From: Modicisalibacter xianhensis | GTDB lineage: Bacteria > Pseudomonadota > Gammaproteobacteria > Pseudomonadales > Halomonadaceae | Assembly (NCBI RefSeq): GCF_900113605.1 | Contig: NZ_FOPY01000005.1 | Location: 1 to 64,000, forward strand | Reading direction: 5' to 3' | DNA length: 64,000 nt | Shown: positions 1 through 9,320 of the stretch, piece by piece | How the letters are laid out: every line of letters starts with the position of its first letter | Position numbering within the stretch: the stretch's first letter is position 1 | Notes under the pieces: generated by a model | Told to the model about the DNA's origin: nothing | Databases searched by the model: none | What the model saw: only the letters and a program-made list of their open reading frames with translations | Translations under genes and position numbers: made by a program

Positions 1-957
1 CAGGAACAGGTGGTCGTCGGTGCCGCCGGAGACGACGTCGAAGCCGCGTTCGAGGAACACCTGTGCCATGGCGCGGGCATTGTCGATCACCTGGCGCTGG
101 TAGTTGACGAAGTCCTGGCTCATGGCTTCCTTGAAGGCCACGGCCTTGGCCGCGATCACGTGCATCAGCGGGCCGCCCTGCTGGCCCGGGAACACGGCGC
201 CATTGAGTTTCTTGACCAGCGCCTCATCGGCATTCGCCGACAGGATCAGGCCGCCGCGCGGGCCGCGCAGCGTCTTGTGCGTGGTAGTGGTCACCACGTG
301 GGCGTGCGGCAGCGGACTGGGATAGAGTCCGGCGGCGACCAGGCCGGCGACATGCGCCATGTCGACCATCAGGTAGGCCCCGACCTCGTCGGCGATGGCA
401 CGGAAGCGGCGCCAGTCGATGACCCGCGAATAGGCTGAGAAGCCGGCGATGATCATCTTCGGCTGGTGCTCCCGCGCCAGGCGCGCGACTTCCTCGTAGT
501 CGATCTCGCCGGTATCGGGATTCAGACCGTACTGCACGGCGTGGTAATGCTTGCCCGAGAAATTCGGCGCGGCACCGTGGGTCAGATGGCCGCCGTGGGC
601 CAGGCTCATGCCCAGCACGGTATCGCCAGGCTTGACCAGGGCCATGAACACGGCCGCGTTGGCCTGGGCGCCGGAATGCGGCTGGACGTTGGCATAGTCG
701 GCGCCGAACAGGTCGCAGGCGCGCTCGATCGCCAGCGCCTCGACCTTGTCGACAAACTCGCAGCCACCGTAGTAGCGGCGACCGGGATAGCCCTCGGCGT
801 ACTTGTTGGTCAACTGGCTGCCCTGAGCCTCCATCACGGCGCGACTGGTGTAGTTCTCGGAAGCGATCAATTCGATGTGCGCTTCCTGGCGAGACACTTC
901 TTCCGCAATGGCTTGTGCAACCTGTGTATCGAAGACGTTGAGGCTGGAATGGTTCAT
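1..957 (-). CDS. glyA: Serine hydroxymethyltransferase, C-terminus cut by window edge
   Basis: Interconverts serine and glycine with tetrahydrofolate in the cytosol. The 319 visible codons begin with [17 protein letters not shown] and carry the family's [11 protein letters not shown] segment (about residues 31-41), the [13 protein letters not shown] segment (53-65) and the PLP-lysine motif [14 protein letters not shown] with the lysine near residue 228. The family is about 420 residues long, so roughly 100 C-terminal residues lie left of position 1. The start at 955-957 is preceded by a GGGAGAG ribosome binding site. In pseudomonads a glyA copy sits with soxBDAG in the betaine/sarcosine pathway. 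By inference this copy converts betaine-derived glycine to serine, and sox genes may follow to the left. Confidence 0.97.
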   Translation of the reverse strand, partial: MNHSSLNVFDTQVAQAIAEEVSRQEAHIELIASENYTSRAVMEAQGSQLTNKYAEGYPGRRYYGGCEFVDKVEALAIERACDLFGADYANVQPHSGAQANAAVFMALVKPGDTVLGMSLAHGGHLTHGAAPNFSGKHYHAVQYGLNPDTGEIDYEEVARLAREHQPKMIIAGFSAYSRVIDWRRFRAIADEVGAYLMVDMAHVAGLVAAGLYPSPLPHAHVVTTTTHKTLRGPRGGLILSANADEALVKKLNGAVFPGQQGGPLMHVIAAKAVAFKEAMSQDFVNYQRQVIDNARAMAQVFLERGFDVVSGGTDDHLFL

Positions 958-1279
958 TTCGCTCTCCCGGTGTTATTGATATCGAGACTGTGATGAGGGC
1001 CAAGGCAAGAAAACTAGTGACAAGCCAACGGTGCGAATGGAGTTCGTCTTAAAAAGTCATGGTTAGCTGCATTGTTTTTATGACCGGCCCAGTGCCCAAT
1101 GAGACATGGCCTCGCTCACTTGGATTTAAAGCCAAGGCAGTGGCTCATGAATTGAACAAATGCGACATATTTCATGAACGCCACCTGTCGACGGCCGTCG
1201 ACACCAGCACAGCGAAGGTTAGGAGTTGCGAACTTGCGAAGGTGGCAATACTGCGGCGCAGCGCCATGATCAAAGGCTT
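958..1279. other. Intergenic region between glyA and the GlxA-like regulator
   Basis: These 322 bases carry the glyA promoter on the minus strand and the region downstream of the regulator gene. A weak 85-codon open frame on the plus strand has no convincing ribosome binding site and resembles no family, so I do not call it. The only structured element I see is the perfect 18-base palindrome at 1186-1203. I did not recognise a glycine riboswitch core. Confidence 0.5.
1186..1203. promoter_or_regulatory. Perfect 18-bp palindrome, possible operator
   Basis: TGTCGACGGCCGTCGACA is identical to its reverse complement. It lies about 230 bp upstream of the glyA start and about 80 bp beyond the end of the AraC/GlxA-type regulator gene. 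No T-run follows, so it does not look like a terminator. It may bind a dimeric regulator; the ligand and protein are unknown. Confidence 0.4.
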
Positions 1280-2326
1280 TCAGGAAAATGCTTTGTCATG
1301 GATATGCAGGAAATGAGGATCGACTGGTGCCCCGTCCGAATCGCCGGAACGTTTGCGCACATCGGAGGGAGACATACCGAAGGCTGAGCGAAAATGCCGA
1401 GAAAAGTGAGCCGTGTCGGCAAACCCGCAGCGCTCACCTATCTCGGTCACGCTCTTGCCGGTGTAGTGCAACAGCCACAGGCCATAGCGCAAGCGTAGCT
1501 CACGGGCGAATTTCTGGGGGCTTACACCCAGCGTTTCGCGAAAGCGCCGCTCCAGGTGACGCCTGGAAGTCCCGACCCGCTCGGCAAGCCTGTCCATCGA
1601 CATGGACTCGCCCAGATGCTGCTCGAGCAAGGTAATGGCACGCCTGACCAGCCGGTCCTCGATCTTGCCGAACACCACCGGCTGGGGCTGGGCATAATTG
1701 CCCGGACGCGCCTCGTCGATCAACATGATGTGCAGGCTTTTCATGGCCCATGCCTTGCCCATGTGGCGCTCTATCAGATAAGCGGCCAGATCCGCCGATG
1801 AGGCCCCACCGGCACAGGTGATGATGTCGCCATCATCGATGAACAGCCGGTCGGCCACCGGCTCGATGGACGGGAAACGTCGGGTAAGATCCCGATGGTG
1901 GTACCAGCTGATGCAGCAGCGTCGGCCTGACATCAGCCCCGCCTGGATCAAGGCAAAGACGCCGGTGCACACGCCCACCAGCGGCACCTTTTCCGAGGCT
2001 GCACGACGCAGGTATGCCAACGCCTCCGAATCGACCCGGTTCCGCTCATCCTGGACACCGCCGATCACCACGATGTAGTCGAAATCGCCCGGATCCTGCA
2101 GCGGCACGCAAGGGGTAATGGCGGCTCCGCAACTGGAGGTGGCGTTCTGCCCGTTGCTGGTCATGAAGGTCCAGTGGCAGCGCAACTGCCGGCTGCGGTC
2201 ACCTTCATCGGCAGCCAGGCGTAAGCAATCCACGAACGCGGCAAACGGCAGGAGAGTAAAGCGATGCAGCAGGACGAACCCCACGGAAAGCGGTTCGCCA
2301 TGGGCTAAATCAGGTCGGGATGGCAT
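1280..2326 (-). CDS. GlxA-family AraC-type transcriptional regulator
   Basis: This 348-residue regulator has an N-terminal DJ-1/PfpI-like (GATase1-like) domain, with the nucleophile-elbow segment VGVCTGVFALIQAGL at about residues 115-130, and a C-terminal AraC helix-turn-helix pair (about 230-330). The HTH region contains RRHLERRFRETLGVSPQKFARELRLRYG and GFADTAHFSRHFRSAFGMSP. The architecture matches GbdR, CdhR, SouR and ArgR-type regulators. It shares the family with the clear GbdR candidate at 25406-26566 but differs in sequence. Lying between glyA and fdhA suggests control of a branch of betaine, sarcosine or carnitine metabolism. The ligand cannot be read from the sequence. Confidence 0.85.
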   Translation of the reverse strand: MPSRPDLAHGEPLSVGFVLLHRFTLLPFAAFVDCLRLAADEGDRSRQLRCHWTFMTSNGQNATSSCGAAITPCVPLQDPGDFDYIVVIGGVQDERNRVDSEALAYLRRAASEKVPLVGVCTGVFALIQAGLMSGRRCCISWYHHRDLTRRFPSIEPVADRLFIDDGDIITCAGGASSADLAAYLIERHMGKAWAMKSLHIMLIDEARPGNYAQPQPVVFGKIEDRLVRRAITLLEQHLGESMSMDRLAERVGTSRRHLERRFRETLGVSPQKFARELRLRYGLWLLHYTGKSVTEIGERCGFADTAHFSRHFRSAFGMSPSDVRKRSGDSDGAPVDPHFLHIHDKAFS

Positions 2327-2747
2327 TCTGTAGCCTCGCCCTGAACAGGTGGGTATCGCTCAATATCATACGCCGCATGAAGAAGTGTCGTACCGATCGA
2401 TGAACCGGCGCCGACCAGCTAAGGGCCTCGTCATTTCCGCATTCTCTTTCAGGTAACTCGCCGAATACGCCGGGTTATCCGATGCCGATGAGACCAGCAG
2501 GCTCTCGGTAACCCTACTGCAAATTCTTCCATGGCAACAGGCCTATTTCCGGTTATGGGTGGAAACCGCATGTCGCCCATCTACTGGCCAGTGTCGTGCC
2601 TGGATAACTCCCCCTCTTGCACTTGTTCCACGCTGGAGAGCCAAGCGCACGCTTGGCCGCTGCCGTACACAAGGCGCCAGAACAACAAGCCCAGCCTGAT
2701 CTCGCCTCGCGGATGGGATCACGGCGAAACGCACAAGAGGAATCAGC
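2327..2747. other. Intergenic region upstream of fdhA and the GlxA-like regulator
   Basis: This 421-base divergent region must hold the promoters of both the minus-strand regulator and plus-strand fdhA. I could not identify a consensus promoter or operator with confidence. No strong hairpin, RNA gene or convincing small gene was seen. Confidence 0.4.
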
Positions 2748-3935
2748 ATGTCAGACAATCGCGGTGTGGTTTATATCGGCCCGGGCAAGGTCGAGGTGCA
2801 GGACATTGCCTATCCGAAAATGGAAACGCCCAACGGTAAGCCTATCGAGCATGGCGTCATCCTGAAGGTCGTTTCCACCAATATCTGCGGCTCCGACCAG
2901 CACATGGTGCGTGGCCGGACTACTGCGCCCTCCGGCATGGTGCTGGGTCACGAGATCACCGGCGAGGTCATCGAAAAGGGCAAGGACGTCGAGTTCCTGA
3001 ATATCGGCGATCTCGTCTCGGTCCCCTTCAACGTAGCTTGCGGCCGTTGCCGTACCTGCAAGGAAGGCCATACCGGCGTGTGCCTGCATGTCAACGACGA
3101 CCGCGCCGGCGGTGCCTACGGCTATGTTGACATGGGCGGCTGGGTCGGTGGCCAGGCGCGCTATGTCATGGTGCCGTATGCCGACTTCAACCTGCTCAAG
3201 TTCCCCGATCGCGACCAGGCCATGGACCGGATTCGCGACCTGACCATGCTCAGCGACATCCTGCCGACCGGCTTCCATGGCGCCTTGAATGCCAAGGTCG
3301 GCGCAGGGTCGACGGTGTATGTGGCGGGCGCCGGCCCAGTGGGCCTGGCGGCAGCGGCATCGGCCCGCCTGTTGGGTGCCGCCGTGGTCATGATCGGCGA
3401 CTTCAACCAGCAGCGCCTGGAACACGCCCGCAAGATGGGCTTCGAGCCAGTGGATCTCAGCAAGCATGACCGTCTGGGCGAGATGATCGCGGCGATCGTC
3501 GGCGAGCCCCAGGTGGACAGCGCCATCGACGCGGTCGGCTTCGAGGCAGTGGGTCATGGCGGCAAGGAGCAGCCCGCCGTGGTGCTCAACCAGATGATGG
3601 AAGTCACCCGCGAGGCCGGTTCCATCGGCATTCCCGGGCTGTATGTCACCGAGGACCCCGGTGCCACGGAGAAGGCGGCACAGACCGGCAGCCTCAGCTT
3701 GCGTTTCGGCCTGGGCTGGGCCAAGGCCCACTCCTTCCATACCGGGCAGACACCGGTAGTGCAGTACAACCGCCAGCTGATGCAGGCGATCCTGCATGGC
3801 AGGCTCAACATTGCCGAAATCGTCAATGCCCAGGTAATTTCCCTGGAGGACGCGCCGCAGGGTTACCAGCAGTTCGATTCGGGCGTGGCAAGCAAGTTCG
3901 TGCTCGATCCGCACGGCCTGCTGGGCGTGGCGTAA
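2748..3935 (+). CDS. fdhA: Glutathione-independent formaldehyde dehydrogenase
   Basis: This NAD-dependent, zinc-containing medium-chain dehydrogenase oxidises formaldehyde to formate without glutathione. The 395-residue protein resembles the Pseudomonas putida enzyme. Catalytic zinc ligands are visible in ICGSDQH (Cys about 47) and VLGHEITGEV (His about 68), and the structural-zinc cysteines in CGRCRTCKEGHTGVC (about 98-112). The Rossmann motif VYVAGAGPVGLAAA follows near residue 185. The start is preceded by AAGAGGAATCAGC. In the betaine pathway it would remove formaldehyde released by GbcAB and DgcAB, and the fds formate dehydrogenase genes follow immediately on the other strand. Confidence 0.95.
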   Translation: MSDNRGVVYIGPGKVEVQDIAYPKMETPNGKPIEHGVILKVVSTNICGSDQHMVRGRTTAPSGMVLGHEITGEVIEKGKDVEFLNIGDLVSVPFNVACGRCRTCKEGHTGVCLHVNDDRAGGAYGYVDMGGWVGGQARYVMVPYADFNLLKFPDRDQAMDRIRDLTMLSDILPTGFHGALNAKVGAGSTVYVAGAGPVGLAAAASARLLGAAVVMIGDFNQQRLEHARKMGFEPVDLSKHDRLGEMIAAIVGEPQVDSAIDAVGFEAVGHGGKEQPAVVLNQMMEVTREAGSIGIPGLYVTEDPGATEKAAQTGSLSLRFGLGWAKAHSFHTGQTPVVQYNRQLMQAILHGRLNIAEIVNAQVISLEDAPQGYQQFDSGVASKFVLDPHGLLGVA

Positions 3936-3979
3936 CGTTCAGCAGAAAGCTGGCCAACACCGGTATCCAAGCGCTAACG

Positions 3980-4017
3980 CAATCAGCCCCCATGGCAGTC
4001 GCCATGGGGGCTGATTG
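3980..4017. terminator. Bidirectional terminator hairpin between fdhA and fdsD
   Basis: A perfect 17-bp stem (3980-3996 with 4001-4017) closes an AGTC loop between two convergent transcription units. The T-rich stretch after the right arm is short, so termination strength is inferred mainly from the stem. Confidence 0.8.
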
Positions 4018-4041
4018 GTTTATCCATATGTTGCAGTTTGT

Positions 4042-4290
4042 CTATGCGTTGGCCGCACTGCCCAGCAGTAGCGTTCGATGCTCGATGAGGGCCTGCCTCA
4101 CCAGGTCGTCCAATTGCGCCTCCACGTCGGCGTCCCGATCAAGGGCCTCGATCAGGGTGGCACGCATGGAAGGCGCCCAGAACTTCTTCATGTGCTCGGC
4201 AATTTGCTGGCGAGCGTGCTCGGGCTGGGGGTCGGTCGTGAAATAGCTGCCAATCTGGTTGGCCATGTATACCAGCTTGTCGGGTGTCAC
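4042..4290 (-). CDS. fdsD: Formate dehydrogenase delta subunit
   Basis: This 82-residue protein starts MTPDKLVYMANQIGSYF and contains HMKKFWAPSMRATL, the signature of the small FdsD subunit or accessory factor of soluble NAD-dependent formate dehydrogenases. In Cupriavidus, FdsD is needed for active enzyme. It is the last gene of the fdsGBAD operon, 97 bases after fdsA. That gap holds a GC-rich hairpin (about 4338-4361) and no fdsC gene. Confidence 0.9.
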   Translation of the reverse strand: MTPDKLVYMANQIGSYFTTDPQPEHARQQIAEHMKKFWAPSMRATLIEALDRDADVEAQLDDLVRQALIEHRTLLLGSAANA

Positions 4291-4387
4291 CGCTTTGTCT
4301 CCTCACAAAGAAACTGCGCCCGTCGCCCGCAGACAACGGGCCCGCCATCCCTGGCGGCCCCTTCATCCATGCCTATTCGGAAGGGTG

Positions 4388-7264
4388 TCACGCGCTCGTA
4401 TCGCTCTCCGTCACGGGCGTTTTGTCGTTGCCGTCAGGCAGGAAGGCCCGCTGGCGTGCCGTGAACTCACCATACTCGCGCTGCCATTCCGACGGCTGCA
4501 TTACCTTGGCCACCTCGACCGCAGTGACCTTGTACTCGGGGCAGTTGGTCGCCCAGTCCGAATTATCGGTGGTAATGACATTGGCGCCCGAGACGGGATG
4601 GTGGAATGTGGTGTAGACCACACCCGGCTGGACCCGCTCGGTCACCGAGGCGCGCAGCACCGTCTCGCCACTGCGGCTGGCCACCGCGACCCAGTCGTCG
4701 TCGACGACCCCCCGGCTTTCGGCATCGCTGGGATGGATCTCGAGCCGGTCTTCGGCATGCCAGTGGACGTTGTCGGTACGCCGGGTCTGCGCACCCACGT
4801 TGTATTGCGACAGGATACGCCCGGTAGTCAGCAGCAGTGGCCGCTTGCGGCTGGTACGCTCCTCCGTTGGGACATAGGCGGTGAGCATGAAGCGTCCCAA
4901 TCCACGCACGAACGATTCGCCGTGCATGATCGGCGTGCCGAGGGGCGCGCTGTCGTTACAGGGCCACTGGATACTGCCGAGCTCGTCGAGGCGGGCATAG
5001 CTGACCCCGGTGAATGTCGGCGTCAGCCGGGCGATCTCGTCCATGATTTCGCTGGGGTGGGAATAGGGCATCGGCTGGCCCAGTGCCTCGGCCAGCGCCA
5101 CGGTGACTTCCCAGTCGGCCTTGCCCGCCCGCGGGCGCATTACCCGACGCACTCGCGAGATGCGCCGTTCAGCGTTGGTAAAGGTACCGTCCTTCTCCAG
5201 GAAGGACGCGCCCGGCAGGAAGACATGTGCGTACTTGGCCGTCTCGTTGAGGAACAGGTCCTGCACCACCACACATTGCATGGCCTTTAGCGCCGCCTGG
5301 ACATGCTGGGTGTTGGGATCGGACTGCACCGGATCCTCGCCCTGCAGGTAAAGGCCGTGGAACTGCCCGGCCAGGGCCGCATCCAGCATGTTGGGCACCC
5401 GGAAGCCCGGCTCGGGGTCGAGCGTTGCTCCCCAGGCCCGCTCGAATTCCAGGCGGGTCGTGGGCTCGGAGACGTGCCGGTAGCCGGGCAATTCATGCGG
5501 GAAGGAGCCCATGTCGCAGGAGCCCTGCACGTTGTTCTGCCCACGCAGCGGATTGACACCCACCCCAGGGCGGCCAAGGTTACCGGTAGCCATGGCCAGG
5601 TTGGCGATCGCCATGACGGTGGTCGAGCCCTGGCTGTGTTCGGTCACGCCCAAGCCATAGTAGATGGCGGCATTGCCACCGGTGGCATACAGGCGCGCAG
5701 CGGCGCGCAACGTCTCGGCGGGCACGCCGATGACCTCGCTCAACTGCTCGGGAGCGTTTTCCGGACGCGCCACGAACTCGCGCCACTGGGCGAAGCTTTC
5801 GGTTTCGCAGCGTGCGGCCACGAAGGCCTCGTCGACCAGCCCCTCGGTGACCACCACGTGCGCCAGCGCGTTGAGCAGCGCCACATTGGTGCCCGGCTTG
5901 AGCTTGAGATGATGCGCTGCCTCGATGTGCGGCGTGCGCACCAGCTCGATGGTCCGTGGGTCTGCCACGATCAGCTTGGCTCCGTCGCGCAGGCGCTGCT
6001 TCATCATCGAGCCGAATACGGGATGGGCGTCGGTGGGGTTGGCACCGATGATGAAGACGACATCGGCCTGCTGCACCGAGTCGAAATCCTGGGTGCCCGC
6101 CGACTCGCCCAGGGTAGCCTTCAAGCCATAACCGGTCGGCGAATGACAGACCCGCGCACAGGTATCGACATTGTTGTTGCCGAAGGCGGTACGCACCAGC
6201 TTCTGGACTAGATAGGTCTCTTCATTGGTGCAACGCGAAGAGGTCAGTGCCCCGATCGCATTGCGACCATGCTCGGCCTGGAGGCGCCGGAACTCGCCGG
6301 CCGCGTAGTTGATCGCTTCTTCCCAGCTCACTTCCTGCCAGGGCTCATCGATCGAGCGGCGAATCATCGGCGTGGTGATGCGATCGGGGTGGGTGGCATA
6401 GCCCCAGGCGAAGCGCCCCTTGACGCAGGAGTGGCCGTGATTGGCCTTGCCCGCCTTCTCGGGCACCATGCGCACGACCTCTTCGCCCTGCAGCTCGGCG
6501 CGGAAGCTGCACCCCACACCGCAGTAGGCACAGGTCGTGACCACCGCCCGTTCGGGCTGGCCCTTCTCGACTACCGACTTTTCCATCAGCGTCGCGGTCG
6601 GGCAGGCCTGCACGCAGGCACCGCAGGACACGCACTCCGACTCGGCAAACGGCTCGTGGGCGCTAGGCGAGACCATGGACGCAAAGCCACGCCCGTCGAT
6701 GGTCAGGGCCAAGGTCCCCTGCACTTCGTCACAGGCGCGAACGCAGCGACTGCAAACGATGCACTTGGAGGGGTCGAACTGGAAATAGGGATTGGAGTCA
6801 TCCACCTCGGCCGCAAGATGGTTCTCGCCCGGCGCATAGCGCACTTCACGCAGGCCGACTGCGCCGGCCATGTCCTGCAACTCGCAATTGCCGTTGGCCG
6901 AGCAGGTCAGGCAGTCCAGCGGATGGTCGGAGATGTACAGCTCCATCACATTGCGCCGCAGCTTGGCCAGCCTGTCGCTCTGGGTACGCACGACCATGCC
7001 GTCGGCTACCGGTGTGGTACACGAGGCAGGATAGCCACGCCGGCCTTCGATCTCGACCAGGCACAGGCGGCAGGAGCCGAAGGCATCGAGACTGTCGGTA
7101 GCGCAGAGCTTGGGAATCGACAGGCCAGCCTCGGCAGCGGCGCGCATTACCGAGGTTCCCTCCGGCACGGTGACCGGCATGCCGTTGATCTCGAGGGTCA
7201 CCGGCGCTCCGCCACTGGCAGGAGCGGGAGTCCCCAAATCGGGTTCGTAGATACTCACCGTCAT
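4388..7264 (-). CDS. fdsA: NAD-dependent formate dehydrogenase alpha subunit (Mo, Fe-S)
   Basis: This is the catalytic subunit oxidising formate to CO2, 958 residues. In order it shows an N-terminal [2Fe-2S] ferredoxin domain (Cys 54, 65, 68, 82), the NuoG-like HPLDCLTCSANGNCEL cluster site (114-129), two [4Fe-4S] motifs CIVCSRCVRAC (168-178) and CVSCGACVQAC (211-221), and the CAYCGVGCSF cluster of the bis-MGD domain (245-254). It also has RVCHSPTGYG, whose Cys 373 is the expected molybdenum ligand, with the catalytic His next to it. Length and order match FdsA-type soluble enzymes. The gene follows fdsB after 11 bases. Electrons would pass to FdsB and NAD. Confidence 0.96.
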   Translation of the reverse strand: MTVSIYEPDLGTPAPASGGAPVTLEINGMPVTVPEGTSVMRAAAEAGLSIPKLCATDSLDAFGSCRLCLVEIEGRRGYPASCTTPVADGMVVRTQSDRLAKLRRNVMELYISDHPLDCLTCSANGNCELQDMAGAVGLREVRYAPGENHLAAEVDDSNPYFQFDPSKCIVCSRCVRACDEVQGTLALTIDGRGFASMVSPSAHEPFAESECVSCGACVQACPTATLMEKSVVEKGQPERAVVTTCAYCGVGCSFRAELQGEEVVRMVPEKAGKANHGHSCVKGRFAWGYATHPDRITTPMIRRSIDEPWQEVSWEEAINYAAGEFRRLQAEHGRNAIGALTSSRCTNEETYLVQKLVRTAFGNNNVDTCARVCHSPTGYGLKATLGESAGTQDFDSVQQADVVFIIGANPTDAHPVFGSMMKQRLRDGAKLIVADPRTIELVRTPHIEAAHHLKLKPGTNVALLNALAHVVVTEGLVDEAFVAARCETESFAQWREFVARPENAPEQLSEVIGVPAETLRAAARLYATGGNAAIYYGLGVTEHSQGSTTVMAIANLAMATGNLGRPGVGVNPLRGQNNVQGSCDMGSFPHELPGYRHVSEPTTRLEFERAWGATLDPEPGFRVPNMLDAALAGQFHGLYLQGEDPVQSDPNTQHVQAALKAMQCVVVQDLFLNETAKYAHVFLPGASFLEKDGTFTNAERRISRVRRVMRPRAGKADWEVTVALAEALGQPMPYSHPSEIMDEIARLTPTFTGVSYARLDELGSIQWPCNDSAPLGTPIMHGESFVRGLGRFMLTAYVPTEERTSRKRPLLLTTGRILSQYNVGAQTRRTDNVHWHAEDRLEIHPSDAESRGVVDDDWVAVASRSGETVLRASVTERVQPGVVYTTFHHPVSGANVITTDNSDWATNCPEYKVTAVEVAKVMQPSEWQREYGEFTARQRAFLPDGNDKTPVTESDTSA

Positions 7265-7275
7265 GATTGCCTCCG

Positions 7276-8838
7276 TCAGGCGTGGGCGGTTTCGGCCACC
7301 AGGCCGAAGTCTGCCGGAAAGTGTTCAAGCGCGCTCAACACCGGGAACGGCGTCATGCCGCCCAACGCGCACAACGAGCCGTTGAGCAGCGTGTCGCAGA
7401 GTTCGCGCAGGAGTGTCACTTGGGCTGAATCCGTGCCCTTGTCGCGTTCGGCAATGATGCGGTCCAGCAGTTCGACCCCGCGTGTCGAGCCAATCCGGCA
7501 CGGGGTACACTTGCCACACGACTCGACCGCGCAGAAGGCCATGGCATGACGCGCCATGTGCGCCATGTCGGCAGTGTCGTCGAACACTACGATGCCGCCG
7601 TGCCCGACCGTGCCCTGGGCAGCGATGAAGGCTTCATAGTCCAGCGGGATGTCGAACTGCTCGGCAGGCAGGTAGGCACCGAGCGGTCCACCGACCTGCA
7701 CGGCCTTGATCGGCCGGCCGCTGGCCGTGCCACCGCCGTAGTCGTAGAGCAGTTCCTTGAGACTGACGCCGAAGCCGAGCTCGACCAGCCCGCCACGGCG
7801 GATGTTGCCGGTCAGCTGGATGGGCAACGTACCGCGCGAGCGCCCCATGCCGTAATCCCGGTAGAACGCCGGGCCCTTGTCGAGGATCGCCGGCACACTC
7901 GCCAGCGAGATGACGTTGTTGACCACGGTGGGCCGCTGGAACAAGCCCTTTATGGCCGGCAGCGGCGGCTTGGCGCGGACCTGGCCACGCTTGCCTTCCA
8001 GACTCTCCAGCAGGGCGGTTTCCTCGCCGCAGACATACGCACCGGCGGCGCGCCGCACCTCGAGATGGAACCGCTTCCCGCTGCCCCGCAGGTTGTCGCC
8101 CAGATAGCCTGCCGCCCCGGCACGCGCAATGGCCTCATTCAGGATGGCCTCGGCATGCGGGTATTCCGAGCGCAGGTAGATGTAGCCCTGCTCGGCGCCC
8201 ACTGCCAGGCCGGCGATGGCCATGCCCTCGATCAGCAGGTAGGGATCGCCCTCCATCACCATGCGATCCGAGAACGTCCCGGAGTCGCCCTCGTCGGCAT
8301 TGCAGACGATGTACTTGGGTTCGCCCACCGCCTCGAGCACCGTGTTCCACTTGATCCCGGTGGGAAAGGCAGCCCCGCCACGCCCGCGCAGCCCCGATTC
8401 GGTGACGGCGGCGACGATCTCGGCCGGCGTCATTTCGAGCGCCTGCGTCAGGCCGCGGTAGCCCTCGTACGCACGATAGTCATCGAGACTCAGCGGGTCG
8501 GTAATGCCGACACGCCGAAAGGTCAGCCGCTGCTGCGCCTTGAGATAAGGAATCTCCTCGGTCAGCCCCTGAGCCAGCGGATGCGCCCCGCCGTGCAGGA
8601 AGTCCGCCTCGAAGAGGCCCGGGACATCGTCCCGGTCAACCGGACCATAGGCGACCCGGCCCTCGGCGGTTTCCACCTCGACCAGCGGTTCCAGCCAGTA
8701 CAATCCCCGTGAACCGTTTCGAACCAGGTCGACAGTGATCCCGCGTTCGGCCGCCTGGGCGAGAATGGCATTGGCTACCGCCTCGGCGCCGACGGCCAGG
8801 GCGCCCGAGTCACGAGACACGTACACGGTGATATTCAT
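7276..8838 (-). CDS. fdsB: NAD-dependent formate dehydrogenase beta subunit (NuoF-like)
   Basis: This flavoprotein subunit transfers electrons from formate oxidation to NAD. The 520-residue protein has an N-terminal thioredoxin-like extension, then the FMN-binding GLRGRGGAAFPTG motif, the NADH-binding segment CGEETALLESLEG, and a C-terminal [4Fe-4S] motif ESCGKCTPCRIGS. This is the NuoF arrangement seen in FdsB and HoxF. It overlaps fdsG by 4 bases at the start, indicating translational coupling. Confidence 0.96.
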   Translation of the reverse strand: MNITVYVSRDSGALAVGAEAVANAILAQAAERGITVDLVRNGSRGLYWLEPLVEVETAEGRVAYGPVDRDDVPGLFEADFLHGGAHPLAQGLTEEIPYLKAQQRLTFRRVGITDPLSLDDYRAYEGYRGLTQALEMTPAEIVAAVTESGLRGRGGAAFPTGIKWNTVLEAVGEPKYIVCNADEGDSGTFSDRMVMEGDPYLLIEGMAIAGLAVGAEQGYIYLRSEYPHAEAILNEAIARAGAAGYLGDNLRGSGKRFHLEVRRAAGAYVCGEETALLESLEGKRGQVRAKPPLPAIKGLFQRPTVVNNVISLASVPAILDKGPAFYRDYGMGRSRGTLPIQLTGNIRRGGLVELGFGVSLKELLYDYGGGTASGRPIKAVQVGGPLGAYLPAEQFDIPLDYEAFIAAQGTVGHGGIVVFDDTADMAHMARHAMAFCAVESCGKCTPCRIGSTRGVELLDRIIAERDKGTDSAQVTLLRELCDTLLNGSLCALGGMTPFPVLSALEHFPADFGLVAETAHA

Positions 8839-9281
8839 GCCGCCACCTCCCTGGCCAGCAGGGACGCCAGCTTTTCCTGGCTCATGCGACCATGATAGGC
8901 ATGACTGATGTCGATATTCGGCGCGCAGGCACAGTTGCCGAGGCAGTACACCGGCTCCACCCCATCACCCAGGATTTCAGTCGCCTGGGACAGCAGCGCT
9001 GCCGACCCCATCGATTGGCAGGCTTCACCCATGCAGATGCGCACTTGCGGCCCTGGCGCATACCGGAAGTCGTGATAGAAGCTGATCACACCATGTACCT
9101 CGGCACGCGACAGGTTGAGGCCACCAGCTATCTGGCCAACAGTTGCCGAGGGGATGAAGCCGAGGGCCTCCTGAATATCGTGGAGCACGGGCAACAGCGC
9201 GCCCGGTCGATGACGATGACGCTCTATGACAGTTTCCACGATGGAGTGGAAGCGCTCGGTATTATTGATATTGTTGGACAT
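8835..9281 (-). CDS. fdsG: NAD-dependent formate dehydrogenase gamma subunit (NuoE-like)
   Basis: This 148-residue subunit carries one thioredoxin-fold [2Fe-2S] cluster. The four cysteine ligands are in CMGEACQSMG and CLGNCACAPN. It resembles NuoE and FdsG over its whole length and relays electrons within the formate dehydrogenase complex. It is the first gene of the fdsGBAD operon and overlaps fdsB by 4 bases. The start at 9281 follows an AAGGACCGGGCT-type purine-rich leader. Confidence 0.95.
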   Translation of the reverse strand: MSNNINNTERFHSIVETVIERHRHRPGALLPVLHDIQEALGFIPSATVGQIAGGLNLSRAEVHGVISFYHDFRYAPGPQVRICMGEACQSMGSAALLSQATEILGDGVEPVYCLGNCACAPNIDISHAYHGRMSQEKLASLLAREVAA

Positions 9282-9320
9282 AGCCCGGTCCTTCCTCTGT
9301 TCTCGCTGGCGTGACGAGAG

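Noticed and set aside
466-993. Long plus-strand frame across glyA
   Set aside because: It is antisense to an unmistakable serine hydroxymethyltransferase; such frames are common in GC-rich DNA.
958-1279. Glycine riboswitch upstream of glyA
   Set aside because: I looked for the conserved aptamer core and could not find it. A covariance-model search would be decisive.
1059-1316. 85-codon frame in the glyA upstream region
   Set aside because: No ribosome binding site, no family resemblance, and it runs into the end of the regulator gene on the other strand.
2751-3914. 387-codon antisense frame across fdhA
   Set aside because: It mirrors a clearly conserved dehydrogenase; no domain of its own.
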